Source: Sphingobacterium corticibacterium
Lineage (GTDB): Bacteria > Bacteroidota > Bacteroidia > Sphingobacteriales > Sphingobacteriaceae
Assembly (NCBI RefSeq): GCF_004208525.1
Contig: NZ_SGIT01000004.1
Coordinates: 248,001 to 312,000 of the forward strand
Length of the DNA: 64,000 nucleotides
Direction of reading: 5' to 3'
Shown in pieces: positions 1 through 7,380 of this stretch. How positions within the stretch are numbered: position 1 is the stretch's first letter; each line of letters opens with the position of its first letter. A model generated the notes under the pieces. It was not told where the DNA came from. It did no database searches and saw nothing but the letters and a program-made list of their open reading frames with translations. The position numbers and the translations under genes are program-made.

Positions 1-544
1 GCTCGTTCCCGTCAATACGAAGGGGTAGAAGAACGTCGTTCCAAATCGTTAGATCGATATAGTTTTTACCATCGAAAGAGATCGAAATTTCATCGAGTGT
101 TATCGCATACCCATAATTTTCCAGATCCAGGTGGATCGATTTCAGGATAGCGGACATCACGGAATCCATATTGGATGCTGCGGTCAATTCTTTCAAAATA
201 TGATTGCTGATCAGACGTGTAGAGTCATTAAACATTCGTCTATCCGTTTTATAAAGGTGTTCTAACGCCATAAGACGCTCTTTATCCAAGTAATTATCAA
301 ACACGTTTTGACCTCCCGGATATAGTTTGTCATTGATGATCGCCTCCCCGTAGAGACGCTTGATTACATCTTTTTCTTTCTGTGCAATTTCACGGCTTTC
401 AATATGATAAGAGCTTGATATGAGCTTGTATTGTAGAATTAGAAGTATAAAAAAGCATAGCGTAGCAAGAAGCCGCAACGCCATATCTCGGTGGGTAGTG
501 TGGAAGATCTTTTTCGTCATGCGTGCAAAACTTCTGTATAGCAT
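1..544 (-). CDS. Membrane protein, N-terminal part (possibly a sensor kinase), cut by the window edge
   Basis: The reading frame opens at ATG 542-544 and stays open to base 1, so about 181 residues are visible and the C-terminus is missing. An alternative start is ATG 518-520. A basic N-terminus is followed by one hydrophobic segment at about residues 21-38, then a charged, apparently extracytoplasmic region with no motif I recognise. One membrane anchor plus a folded outer domain is the usual N-terminal layout of Bacteroidetes sensor histidine kinases, but no kinase domain lies inside the window, so this is inference. It follows the Crp-like gene by 22 nt on the same strand and may share its transcript. 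Confidence 0.5.
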   Translation of the reverse strand, partial: MLYRSFARMTKKIFHTTHRDMALRLLATLCFFILLILQYKLISSSYHIESREIAQKEKDVIKRLYGEAIINDKLYPGGQNVFDNYLDKERLMALEHLYKTDRRMFNDSTRLISNHILKELTAASNMDSVMSAILKSIHLDLENYGYAITLDEISISFDGKNYIDLTIWNDVLLPLRIDGNE

Positions 545-566
545 CTTCTGGAATAAATTTATCGCA

Positions 567-1127
567 TCATTTCTTTGCGCGAATCCTACTTAATGTAACT
601 TGTGAGATACCCAGATACGAAGCGATAAATCCTAGTTTAATCTGATTAACCAATTCCGGCGCCCGCTCCAACAGGTCTTGATAGCTTTCACGTGCTGTTT
701 TAAATAGTTTTGACATGAGCCGATATTCAATTTTTAGTGTTTCTACTTCGGCAAGTTTTCTACCCCAATTAGCTATACCTAAGGTATTGGAAAAGAGTGA
801 TTGCAATTGAGCGGAATGGATTCTATACACCGTGACAGGCTCGAGGGATTGTATAGTTTCATAACCCGGTTTACCATGTACGTAACTATTTAAAGATACA
901 AGGGCATCACCCGGAAAAGCAAAATCTAAAATGACCTCCCGATCCTCTTTATAATAAAATATACGACAAGATCCGGTTTTCAGAAAATAGAGATAGCGGG
1001 AATTTTTGCCTGTTTCTATAATATTATGCTGTTTATTGAATGTAACTTCTTCAAAAAGCGCTAATAGGGCTTGTTGGTCTGCTGTATGGAGAGGAGCAAT
1101 ACGTTGAATGATGGTTAGGGCTTCCAT
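567..1127 (-). CDS. Crp/Fnr family transcriptional regulator
   Basis: A 186-residue protein with the Crp/Fnr layout: an N-terminal cyclic-nucleotide-binding-type beta barrel (about residues 10-115, with the typical FLKTGSCRIFY strand) and a C-terminal helix-turn-helix ending in SYLGISQVTLSRIR. Such proteins are cytoplasmic, dimeric DNA-binding regulators; the ligand cannot be read from the sequence. I chose ATG 1125-1127 because the longer frame (to 1184) would extend through the end of lpxH with a Cys-rich stretch unlike the family. The start still overlaps the end of lpxH by 13 nt, suggesting translational coupling. Many Bacteroidetes relatives end this close after the HTH, so it is not obviously truncated. 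Confidence 0.85.
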   Translation of the reverse strand: MEALTIIQRIAPLHTADQQALLALFEEVTFNKQHNIIETGKNSRYLYFLKTGSCRIFYYKEDREVILDFAFPGDALVSLNSYVHGKPGYETIQSLEPVTVYRIHSAQLQSLFSNTLGIANWGRKLAEVETLKIEYRLMSKLFKTARESYQDLLERAPELVNQIKLGFIASYLGISQVTLSRIRAKK

Positions 1128-1858
1128 TTTTTTAATTCCAATTTTGTGCCATCCCATACAGCATAGGTGCAGGCATGTATCCACTCGCCGAGGTTAGTGA
1201 TATGGCTGTTTCCGGGCAGTTGAATATCGTAGGCGAGATGACGATGTCCAAAGATGAAATAATCGAAATGCTCCTGTTGCAGCAGCTCTTTCGCATATTG
1301 AATAAGCCATTCCTGGTCTTCTCCTAAAAAATGTTCTTCCCCTAAACTAGCCGCTCGGCTGTGACGAGACCATCTTTGCGCAATACCAATGCCGAGGTTT
1401 GGGTGTAATCTTGCAAAAAGCCACTGGCAGACCTTGCTGCGGAAGAAAGCTTTCAGAAATTTGTACTTTGCATCTCCAGGACCAAGTCCATCGCCATGAT
1501 GTATATAAAATCGTTTGCCGTCGAGTTGGAGGATTAGTTCATTATCGACAATATGGGCATTTAATTGTTCTTTTAAATAGCCGAACATCCACATGTCATG
1601 GTTGCCTTTAAAGAGCGTGATCTCCACACCGAGGTCGGATAGCTCCGCTAATTTGCCCAGAAAACGGATAAATCCTTTGGGAACTACGGTGCTGTATTCA
1701 AACCAGAAGTCAAAAATATCGCCTACTAAAAAAAGAGCTTTTGCGTCATGCTTGATATGGTCTAGCCAGGAGACAAGCTGCCGCTCCCGCGCTGTAGAGG
1801 TTGTTCTGGATGTGACACCCAAATGAAAATCCGAAGCAAAGTATATTTTATCTCTCAT
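1115..1858 (-). CDS. lpxH: UDP-2,3-diacylglucosamine diphosphatase (LpxH-like metallophosphoesterase)
   Basis: This 247-residue calcineurin-like phosphoesterase should hydrolyse UDP-2,3-diacylglucosamine to lipid X and UMP in lipid A synthesis at the inner membrane face. The metal-binding motifs appear in order: DFHLG near residue 10, GDIFDFW near 46, GNHD near 86, HHGD near 121 and FGHRH near 204. Length matches LpxH (about 240-250), and the sequence around GDIFDFWFEY is typical of the family rather than of generic phosphoesterases. It is the first gene of a minus-strand run with the Crp-like regulator, which overlaps its 3' end by 13 nt. A -7-like element lies just upstream of the start. 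Confidence 0.88.
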   Translation of the reverse strand: MRDKIYFASDFHLGVTSRTTSTARERQLVSWLDHIKHDAKALFLVGDIFDFWFEYSTVVPKGFIRFLGKLAELSDLGVEITLFKGNHDMWMFGYLKEQLNAHIVDNELILQLDGKRFYIHHGDGLGPGDAKYKFLKAFFRSKVCQWLFARLHPNLGIGIAQRWSRHSRAASLGEEHFLGEDQEWLIQYAKELLQQEHFDYFIFGHRHLAYDIQLPGNSHITNLGEWIHACTYAVWDGTKLELKKWKP

Positions 1859-1865
1859 GGAGCGT

Positions 1866-1873
1866 CAAAATTA
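1866..1873 (-). promoter_or_regulatory. Candidate -7 element for lpxH
   Basis: On the minus strand the bases read TAATTTTG, matching the Bacteroidetes -7 consensus TAnnTTTG. Transcription would begin about 4 nt before the lpxH ATG at 1858, giving a nearly leaderless mRNA. No good -33 TTTG is seen at the expected distance, so support is partial. Confidence 0.35.
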
Positions 1874-1995
1874 ATCAATTTTTGATTAAAGTTGTTGTTT
1901 TAAGCCGAACCCCTCCTTTAACATTCAAGGTCGCATCCAAATATTTTACAACTGCACAAACTTATTTTTAGTACTATCCCTAATGTAAAATATTT

Positions 1996-2090
1996 GAAGC
2001 GACGAGGTTTATGGACAAGTGTTTATTCTGGTGTCCATGAGCTCACTTCGTTCGGTTTAGCTTCTTTTTATGGGAAAAAGAGGATAAAAA
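1996..2090 (+). repeat. Dispersed repeat, copy A (partner at 21726-21816)
   Basis: This intergenic stretch and 21726-21816 are clearly related (roughly 70 % by eye). Shared blocks in order are GAAGCnACGAGGTTTA, GGTGTnCATGA, CTTCG, GCTTCTTTTT and GGGAAAAAGA. In one frame both copies read GVHEL followed by ASF and GK(K/R). That frame continues into the downstream peptidase ORF here and probably causes spurious N-terminal extensions. No transposase or clear terminal inverted repeats accompany it. It looks like a non-autonomous, multi-copy intergenic element of the host. Confidence 0.7.
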
Positions 2091-2122
2091 GCCTAACTTG
2101 CAATCGGTTTAAAAAAATGGTT

Positions 2123-4270
2123 ATGAATAAAAATTTAGGTATCATGCTGTTGGTATTGGGCGTTACATCCTGCAATCAAGAACATGTTATAGAATCAAAA
2201 GATGACATCGTGCTGAAACCTTATCCGAAAACAGAAGAGACAGATCAAAAAGATGATTATTTTGGAACGATTGTAGACGATCCATATCGTTGGTTAGAGG
2301 ATGACTTATCCGCTGAAACCAAACAATGGGTAACTGCCCAAAACGAAGTAACACAAGATTATTTAGGTCAGATTCCATTTCGTGAAGCTATCCATAAACG
2401 ATTGGAAAATTTATGGAACTATGAGAAGGAAGGGGCGCCGATTAAAGAGGGAGATTATATCTATTTCTATAAAAATGACGGCCTTCAGAACCAATACGTA
2501 CTATGGCGTAAAAAAGGCGAAGATGGAAAAGAAGAGGTTTTTCTGGATCCTAACAAATTTTCGGAAGATGGTACGAGCTCATTAGCCGACATATCCTTCT
2601 CGAAGGATGGTTCGTTGGTCGCTTATCAGATTTCAGAAGGTGGATCCGACTGGCGAAAGGTTGTTGTGCTGAGAACAGAAGATAAAACTATCGTAGGGGA
2701 CACGCTGGTGGATGTCAAGTTCTCCGGATTGGCTTGGAAAGGCAATGAAGGTATCTATTATAGCAGTTATGATAAGCCCAAAGCGGGATCGGCATTATCG
2801 GCTATGACAGATCAACATAAGTTATATTTCCATAAATTAAATACGCCGCAGAAAACGGATGAATTGATATTTGGCGGGCCAAAAATGCCGCGTCGCTATA
2901 TTGGTGCCGGATTAACGGAGGATGAACGTTATTTAATCGTGTCGGCCGCAAATGCGACTTCGGGTAACGAACTGTATATTAAAGATCTTTCTGCTTCCAA
3001 TACTGGATTTGTGACGGTGGTAGGTGACATGGATAAAAACCATGAAATTATAGATAACGAGGGGTCTAAATTGTTCCTGTATACGGAGCTTGACGCACCA
3101 AATGGCCGAGTAGTAACGGTTGACGCTGCCAATCCACAGTCGGAAAACTGGCAAACATTGATTGCTGAAACGGACGAGGCACTGGCACCTACGGTAGGTG
3201 GCGGTAAAATATTTGCTAATTACCTAAAGGATGCAACTTCGCTTGTAAAACAATACGACCGAAATGGGAAGTTGGAAAGGGAAATCGAGCTACCGGGGAT
3301 AGGTTCTGCAGGTGGATTTGATGCGAAATTAGAAGATAAAGATTTGTATTATTCTTTTACGAACTACGTGAATCCAGTGACCATCTATAGGTATGATATC
3401 GTATCCGGAAAATCGGAGATTTATAAAGAATCGGCGATCAATTTCGATCCTTCGCAATATGAATCGAAGCAGGTGTTCTACCCAACTAAGGATGGAACGA
3501 AGATACCGATGCTTATTACCTATAAAAAAGGTATCCAGTTAGACGGAACAAATCCGACGATGCTATATGGATATGGTGGCTTTAATATCAGCTTAACGCC
3601 ATCTTTTTCTACCAGTAATATTATCTTGTTGGAACAAGGGGGCATATATGCTGTAGCGAACCTCCGTGGAGGAGGAGAATATGGGGAAAGTTGGCACCTT
3701 GCTGGAACACAAATGAATAAGCAAAACGTATTTGACGATTTTATTGCAGCAGCGGAGTATCTGATTGACCAGCAATATACTTCCCCTGAAAAGCTAGCGA
3801 TTGCCGGGGGCTCCAATGGGGGGCTATTGGTTGGAGCGAGTATGACCCAACGCCCCGAGCTTTTCAAAGTGGCTTTCCCGGCGGTTGGTGTGTTGGATAT
3901 GTTACGTTATCACAAATTTACTGCAGGAGCAGGCTGGGCATTCGATTACGGCACGGCTGACGACAGTAAAGAAATGTTTGACTATTTGCACGCGTATTCA
4001 CCTTATCATGCATTGAAACCTGGAACAGCTTACCCAGCTACCATGGTGACAACAGCAGATCATGATGACCGGGTAGTGCCGGCTCATTCCTTTAAATTTG
4101 CAGCGCGTTTACAAGCGTATCATAGCGGTGATAATCCGGTTCTGATCCGTATCGATACCAAAGCAGGCCACGGTGCTGGAAAATCGACGGCTATGGTTAT
4201 AGACGAGCAAACGGATAAGTGGGCGTTTATGTTCCAGAATATGGGAGTAGGTTATAGGGAGATAAAATAA
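2123..4270 (+). CDS. Prolyl oligopeptidase family serine peptidase (S9A), lipoprotein
   Basis: A 715-residue S9A peptidase that cleaves peptides after proline. The N-terminus carries a lipoprotein signal (hydrophobic stretch ending GVTSC, Cys about residue 17), so it should sit in the cell envelope. A beta-propeller region (about 40-430) precedes the alpha/beta-hydrolase domain. The nucleophile Ser is residue 564 in GGSNGGLLVGA, the Asp is in DHDDRVVP (about 646-652), and the His in GHGAGKS (about 681). Start ATG 2123 is preferred over ATG 2117. The open frame back to 1994 runs through a dispersed repeat and would bury the signal peptide. A bidirectional terminator follows. Confidence 0.92.
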   Translation: MNKNLGIMLLVLGVTSCNQEHVIESKDDIVLKPYPKTEETDQKDDYFGTIVDDPYRWLEDDLSAETKQWVTAQNEVTQDYLGQIPFREAIHKRLENLWNYEKEGAPIKEGDYIYFYKNDGLQNQYVLWRKKGEDGKEEVFLDPNKFSEDGTSSLADISFSKDGSLVAYQISEGGSDWRKVVVLRTEDKTIVGDTLVDVKFSGLAWKGNEGIYYSSYDKPKAGSALSAMTDQHKLYFHKLNTPQKTDELIFGGPKMPRRYIGAGLTEDERYLIVSAANATSGNELYIKDLSASNTGFVTVVGDMDKNHEIIDNEGSKLFLYTELDAPNGRVVTVDAANPQSENWQTLIAETDEALAPTVGGGKIFANYLKDATSLVKQYDRNGKLEREIELPGIGSAGGFDAKLEDKDLYYSFTNYVNPVTIYRYDIVSGKSEIYKESAINFDPSQYESKQVFYPTKDGTKIPMLITYKKGIQLDGTNPTMLYGYGGFNISLTPSFSTSNIILLEQGGIYAVANLRGGGEYGESWHLAGTQMNKQNVFDDFIAAAEYLIDQQYTSPEKLAIAGGSNGGLLVGASMTQRPELFKVAFPAVGVLDMLRYHKFTAGAGWAFDYGTADDSKEMFDYLHAYSPYHALKPGTAYPATMVTTADHDDRVVPAHSFKFAARLQAYHSGDNPVLIRIDTKAGHGAGKSTAMVIDEQTDKWAFMFQNMGVGYREIK

Positions 4271-4275
4271 AGAGA

Positions 4276-4309
4276 AGAAGCCGTCTCGTTACTTTTTGAG
4301 ACGGCTTCT
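4276..4309. terminator. Bidirectional hairpin terminator between the peptidase and carbonic anhydrase genes
   Basis: A perfect 12-bp stem, AGAAGCCGTCTC (4276-4287) with GAGACGGCTTCT (4298-4309), and a 10-nt loop containing five T. It lies between the convergent peptidase (stop 4270) and carbonic anhydrase (stop 4344) genes, so it can serve both. There is no long T tract on either side. Confidence 0.75.
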
Positions 4310-4343
4310 CTTATAAATCTTAAACTTGAATTAACGGTTATTA

Positions 4344-4991
4344 TTATTTGAAAGCAAATACTTTTCCTAACGCTTCGTTATTTGTAAAAGTGTTGTCTAA
4401 GTCATTAAGTTTTCCGGTAGCAATATCAATTACCATACCATGTACGGCTAAATTTTGGTCATTTTTCCAGGCGTTTTGTACAATGGAAGTTGTGCAAAGA
4501 TTAAAAACTTGCTCTTTCACATTAAGTTCTATAAGTCGGTTTACCTTTTCGTCGTGATCTTGAATATCGTCGATTTCGGCGGCATGCAGGCGATAAACAT
4601 CTTTTATGTGACATAACCAGTTGTCAATGACACCGAATTGTTTGCGGCTCAATGATGCGGCAACACCACCACAGCCATAATGCCCTGCTACGATAATGTG
4701 TTTCACTTTTAATACATTGACAGCATAGTCAAGTACGGATAGCATGCTCATATCGGAATGTACACACATGTTTGCGATGTTACGGTGCACGAATACTTCG
4801 CCAGGTCTTGAACCGACTATCTCATTGGCGGGAACACGGCTATCTGCACAGCCAATCCATAGGATTTCCGGGCTTTGACCTTTCGCCAATTGCTCAAACC
4901 GTCCAGAAGTATCGTTTTTAACAAACTCTACCCAAGATCTGTTGCCTTCTAATATTTTCTGAAAACCTAACTCTAGTTCTTTATTTCCCAT
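4344..4991 (-). CDS. Beta-class carbonic anhydrase
   Basis: A 215-residue beta-carbonic anhydrase interconverting CO2 and bicarbonate in the cytoplasm. The zinc and catalytic residues are visible: Cys and Asp in WIGCADSRVPA (about residues 41-48) and His plus Cys in AGHYGCGG (about 98-105). The start at ATG 4989-4991 begins MGNKELELG; the longer frame to 5057 adds a segment not typical of the family. It lies 110 nt downstream of a SulP transporter on the same strand, a pairing that suggests bicarbonate uptake and hydration work together. It ends at a bidirectional terminator. Confidence 0.92.
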   Translation of the reverse strand: MGNKELELGFQKILEGNRSWVEFVKNDTSGRFEQLAKGQSPEILWIGCADSRVPANEIVGSRPGEVFVHRNIANMCVHSDMSMLSVLDYAVNVLKVKHIIVAGHYGCGGVAASLSRKQFGVIDNWLCHIKDVYRLHAAEIDDIQDHDEKVNRLIELNVKEQVFNLCTTSIVQNAWKNDQNLAVHGMVIDIATGKLNDLDNTFTNNEALGKVFAFK

Positions 4992-5101
4992 AATTATAAT
5001 TTGTGATATCGTTTTTAATAGAATGGAGTGTCGTTTTTCTATTGACAGTCCAGACAATTTAATACATTATTATGAATATTCTTGTAAATTTTTGTTTTTT
5101 A

Positions 5102-6679
5102 TTACTGTACGTTTACCTCTTTGTGTGGAGTAACCGCTTTCTTGTTCTTTTTATACGTAACGGATTCTAATTCAATGTCGATTCCTTTACTGATCGCATT
5201 CGTCTGAAAGTCCTTTAAAACCTCAATGACGTCCTTGTCAATAAATTTGCTAGATCTCCCGTCAATACGAATCGCTTGTACGCCTTTCGGTAAACTATAA
5301 AGTTTTTGCTGAATAGGTACTTTGTTTAGAAAAGATACCTCTTCTGCAAGTGTCATCGTAACCTTTTTTTCACCATTCTCCTCGTCAATTTCCATTTTGA
5401 AGGCATTTTGCATGTTCGCACGGATGATATAAAAAAGAGCAACCACAATACCTATTCCAACACCCATTAGCAAATCTGTAAAGACAACGGCGACGATAGT
5501 TGCAAAAAAGGGAATGAATTGATCTAATCCTTTGCGCAACATTTTTTTAAACAGGCTCGGATTAGCCAATTTATATCCGGTATGGAGTAATATCGCTGCC
5601 AAACATGACAGTGGGATCAGATTAATGAGGGATGGAATGGCTAAAAGAGCGACTAAAAGCCAGATACCGTGTAACATAGCGGATTGCCGGGTTCGTCCAC
5701 CAGCCTGTGCATTGGCAGAAGAACGTACGATAACAGATGTCAAAGGAAGTCCTCCCAGAAAACCGCTGGTCATATTACCTACACCTTGTGCAACTAGTTC
5801 TCTGTTGGTTGGTGTAACGCGTTTGAAAGGATCTATCTTGTCGATAGCTTCGATACTAAGCAACGTTTCTAGGCTGGCAATGATCGCAATTGTGAACGCA
5901 ACTATCCAGACATCTTTATTTACGATTTGCGTAAAGTCTGGAAAAATAAACAGTTGTGTAAATTCCTGGAAAGAGCTTACAATAGGGATGACAACGAAGT
6001 GGTTCGTATTCAGTTGCATGGTAGAGCCTTGAAAAACGGTGGCCAATCCAACGCCTAATAGAACAACGATCAACGGTGCAGGTACTTTATTAATACCTTT
6101 AATTTTCGGCCAATAAATGAGAACGGCAAGCGACAACAAACAAATGATAGTTGCTCCCCAGTTGACACTGGCGAAAATGGTGTCGCTAAATGCGGCTATT
6201 CCTCCACCTCCATCAAGCTCAAACGCATGTTCTTCCGTAAGCCCAAAAGCCAATGGTATCTGCTTTAGTATAATGGTAATACCAATAGCCGCCAACATAC
6301 CTAAAATTACAGCTGATGGGAAATAATTTCCAATCATCCCGGCCTTGAGTATACCCAAAATGAGCTGTACAATACCGGCGATGACCACAGCGAGCAGAAA
6401 AGTTTCGTACGCCCCTAATTGTTCAATAGCCCCCAGTACAATAACTGTTAAACCAGCAGCTGGACCGCTTACGCTAAGCGGGGATTTGCTGATGGATGCG
6501 ACGACTAATCCGCCGATAACACCTGTTAATAATCCTGCAAACAATGGTGCCCCAGACGCCATTGCAATACCCAAGCATAGCGGTAGTGCGACAAGAAAAA
6601 CCACAATACTAGCTGGGAAATCATATTTTAAGTCCCTTTTCGATAATTTAAGAAAAGCAGACAAACGAGTTCCTGACAT
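5102..6679 (-). CDS. SulP family inorganic anion transporter (probably bicarbonate)
   Basis: A 525-residue SulP/SLC26-type permease. The N-terminal signature DFPASIVVFLVALPLCLGIA (about residues 20-39) is followed by about ten to twelve hydrophobic segments including GLLTGVIGGLV and SVSGPAAGLTVIV. A soluble C-terminal tail after about residue 440 is short and only loosely STAS-like. Family members carry sulfate, bicarbonate or other anions; the adjacent carbonic anhydrase gene downstream on the same strand favours bicarbonate, but this is inferred from context. The protein ends with a basic tail of about 20 residues. Confidence 0.85.
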   Translation of the reverse strand: MSGTRLSAFLKLSKRDLKYDFPASIVVFLVALPLCLGIAMASGAPLFAGLLTGVIGGLVVASISKSPLSVSGPAAGLTVIVLGAIEQLGAYETFLLAVVIAGIVQLILGILKAGMIGNYFPSAVILGMLAAIGITIILKQIPLAFGLTEEHAFELDGGGGIAAFSDTIFASVNWGATIICLLSLAVLIYWPKIKGINKVPAPLIVVLLGVGLATVFQGSTMQLNTNHFVVIPIVSSFQEFTQLFIFPDFTQIVNKDVWIVAFTIAIIASLETLLSIEAIDKIDPFKRVTPTNRELVAQGVGNMTSGFLGGLPLTSVIVRSSANAQAGGRTRQSAMLHGIWLLVALLAIPSLINLIPLSCLAAILLHTGYKLANPSLFKKMLRKGLDQFIPFFATIVAVVFTDLLMGVGIGIVVALFYIIRANMQNAFKMEIDEENGEKKVTMTLAEEVSFLNKVPIQQKLYSLPKGVQAIRIDGRSSKFIDKDVIEVLKDFQTNAISKGIDIELESVTYKKNKKAVTPHKEVNVQ

Positions 6680-6868
6680 AAAATTTTAAATTTAATCCGT
6701 TATCTATTCTAATAAACCAAAACCAACTGAACCTGCATGAGCTGCCATACATAAAGACATAAATAAATCAGATCATGCCAAGCTTCATTGTCTCTATGAA
6801 AAAATGTTCCAATGAAAACCTATTGAAGTCTTATAAAACCTCAAAAAGAATGAATGTAAAATAAGGGA

Positions 6869-7207
6869 TTAACAGTTAGGAGGCGGGGGAGGCACGGATG
6901 GATGGAACAAGCTTAAAAGCCTTTCGTTTTTTAAGTAGCGCTTCTCTTTACCCAGATTTTCGATAATTGGGCAAAATGATAGATAATCAGAAGTTGTTGT
7001 GAAGAGTTTCAGTCCTCCTTCATGTAGATCTTCGGAAGCACCATTCCCCTTCGCTGTATTCTCAATTTCTAACTGAAGAACAACCTGCAGAATGGTTCCT
7101 TGGTCTAAGATATCTACAAACATAGGCGTGGCAGAAATTAGCATCTTTATCATAAAGATGGCAAAACATAATTTTGCTGCTAGTATCCTTGTTGCCTTTG
7201 TTATCAC
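6869..7207 (-). CDS. Small envelope protein of unknown function with a poly-proline C-terminus
   Basis: A 112-residue protein starting at GTG 7205-7207; an in-frame ATG at 7151-7153 is possible but would cut the hydrophobic N-terminus. Residues 8-30 look like a signal or anchor segment. The middle is polar with no recognised domain, and the C-terminus reads FHPSVPPPPPNC. From memory, small Sphingobacteriaceae proteins with this shape (hydrophobic start, conserved hydrophobic centre, VPxPPPN tail) are common, but I could not check. It is divergent from the HerA-like gene, and a TATTTTTG -7 element lies 22 nt upstream. Function unknown. Confidence 0.6.
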   Translation of the reverse strand: MITKATRILAAKLCFAIFMIKMLISATPMFVDILDQGTILQVVLQLEIENTAKGNGASEDLHEGGLKLFTTTSDYLSFCPIIENLGKEKRYLKNERLLSLFHPSVPPPPPNC

Positions 7208-7228
7208 GCTCTTTTATTTTGTGCTTTT

Positions 7229-7236
7229 CAAAAATA
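7229..7236 (-). promoter_or_regulatory. Candidate -7 element for the small poly-proline protein gene
   Basis: The minus strand reads TATTTTTG, matching TAnnTTTG. The predicted transcript start is about 18 nt before the GTG at 7207. No -33 motif is evident. Confidence 0.35.
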
Positions 7237-7380
7237 CAATTTTTTCTTTGGAAAAAAATAAAGAAAGTGGACTATTTAGGTTATTTTTTTATTAATTATC
7301 CATATCTTACCCTATTTAGTTGAAATTGTTACAAATATGTGGCATTTTTGTGTGCATTTAGAGACTTAACTTATCGGTGT

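Noticed and set aside
351..358. GTAGAGAC sequence resembling the palindromic repeat arm
   Set aside because: It is inside a coding frame and the second arm is absent.
1128..1184. Upstream extension of the Crp-like regulator (start at 1184)
   Set aside because: It lies inside lpxH, gives a Cys-rich segment unlike the family, and ATG 1127 matches the expected N-terminus.
1994..2122. N-terminal extension of the prolyl oligopeptidase
   Set aside because: It is read from a dispersed repeat and would place the lipoprotein signal inside the protein.
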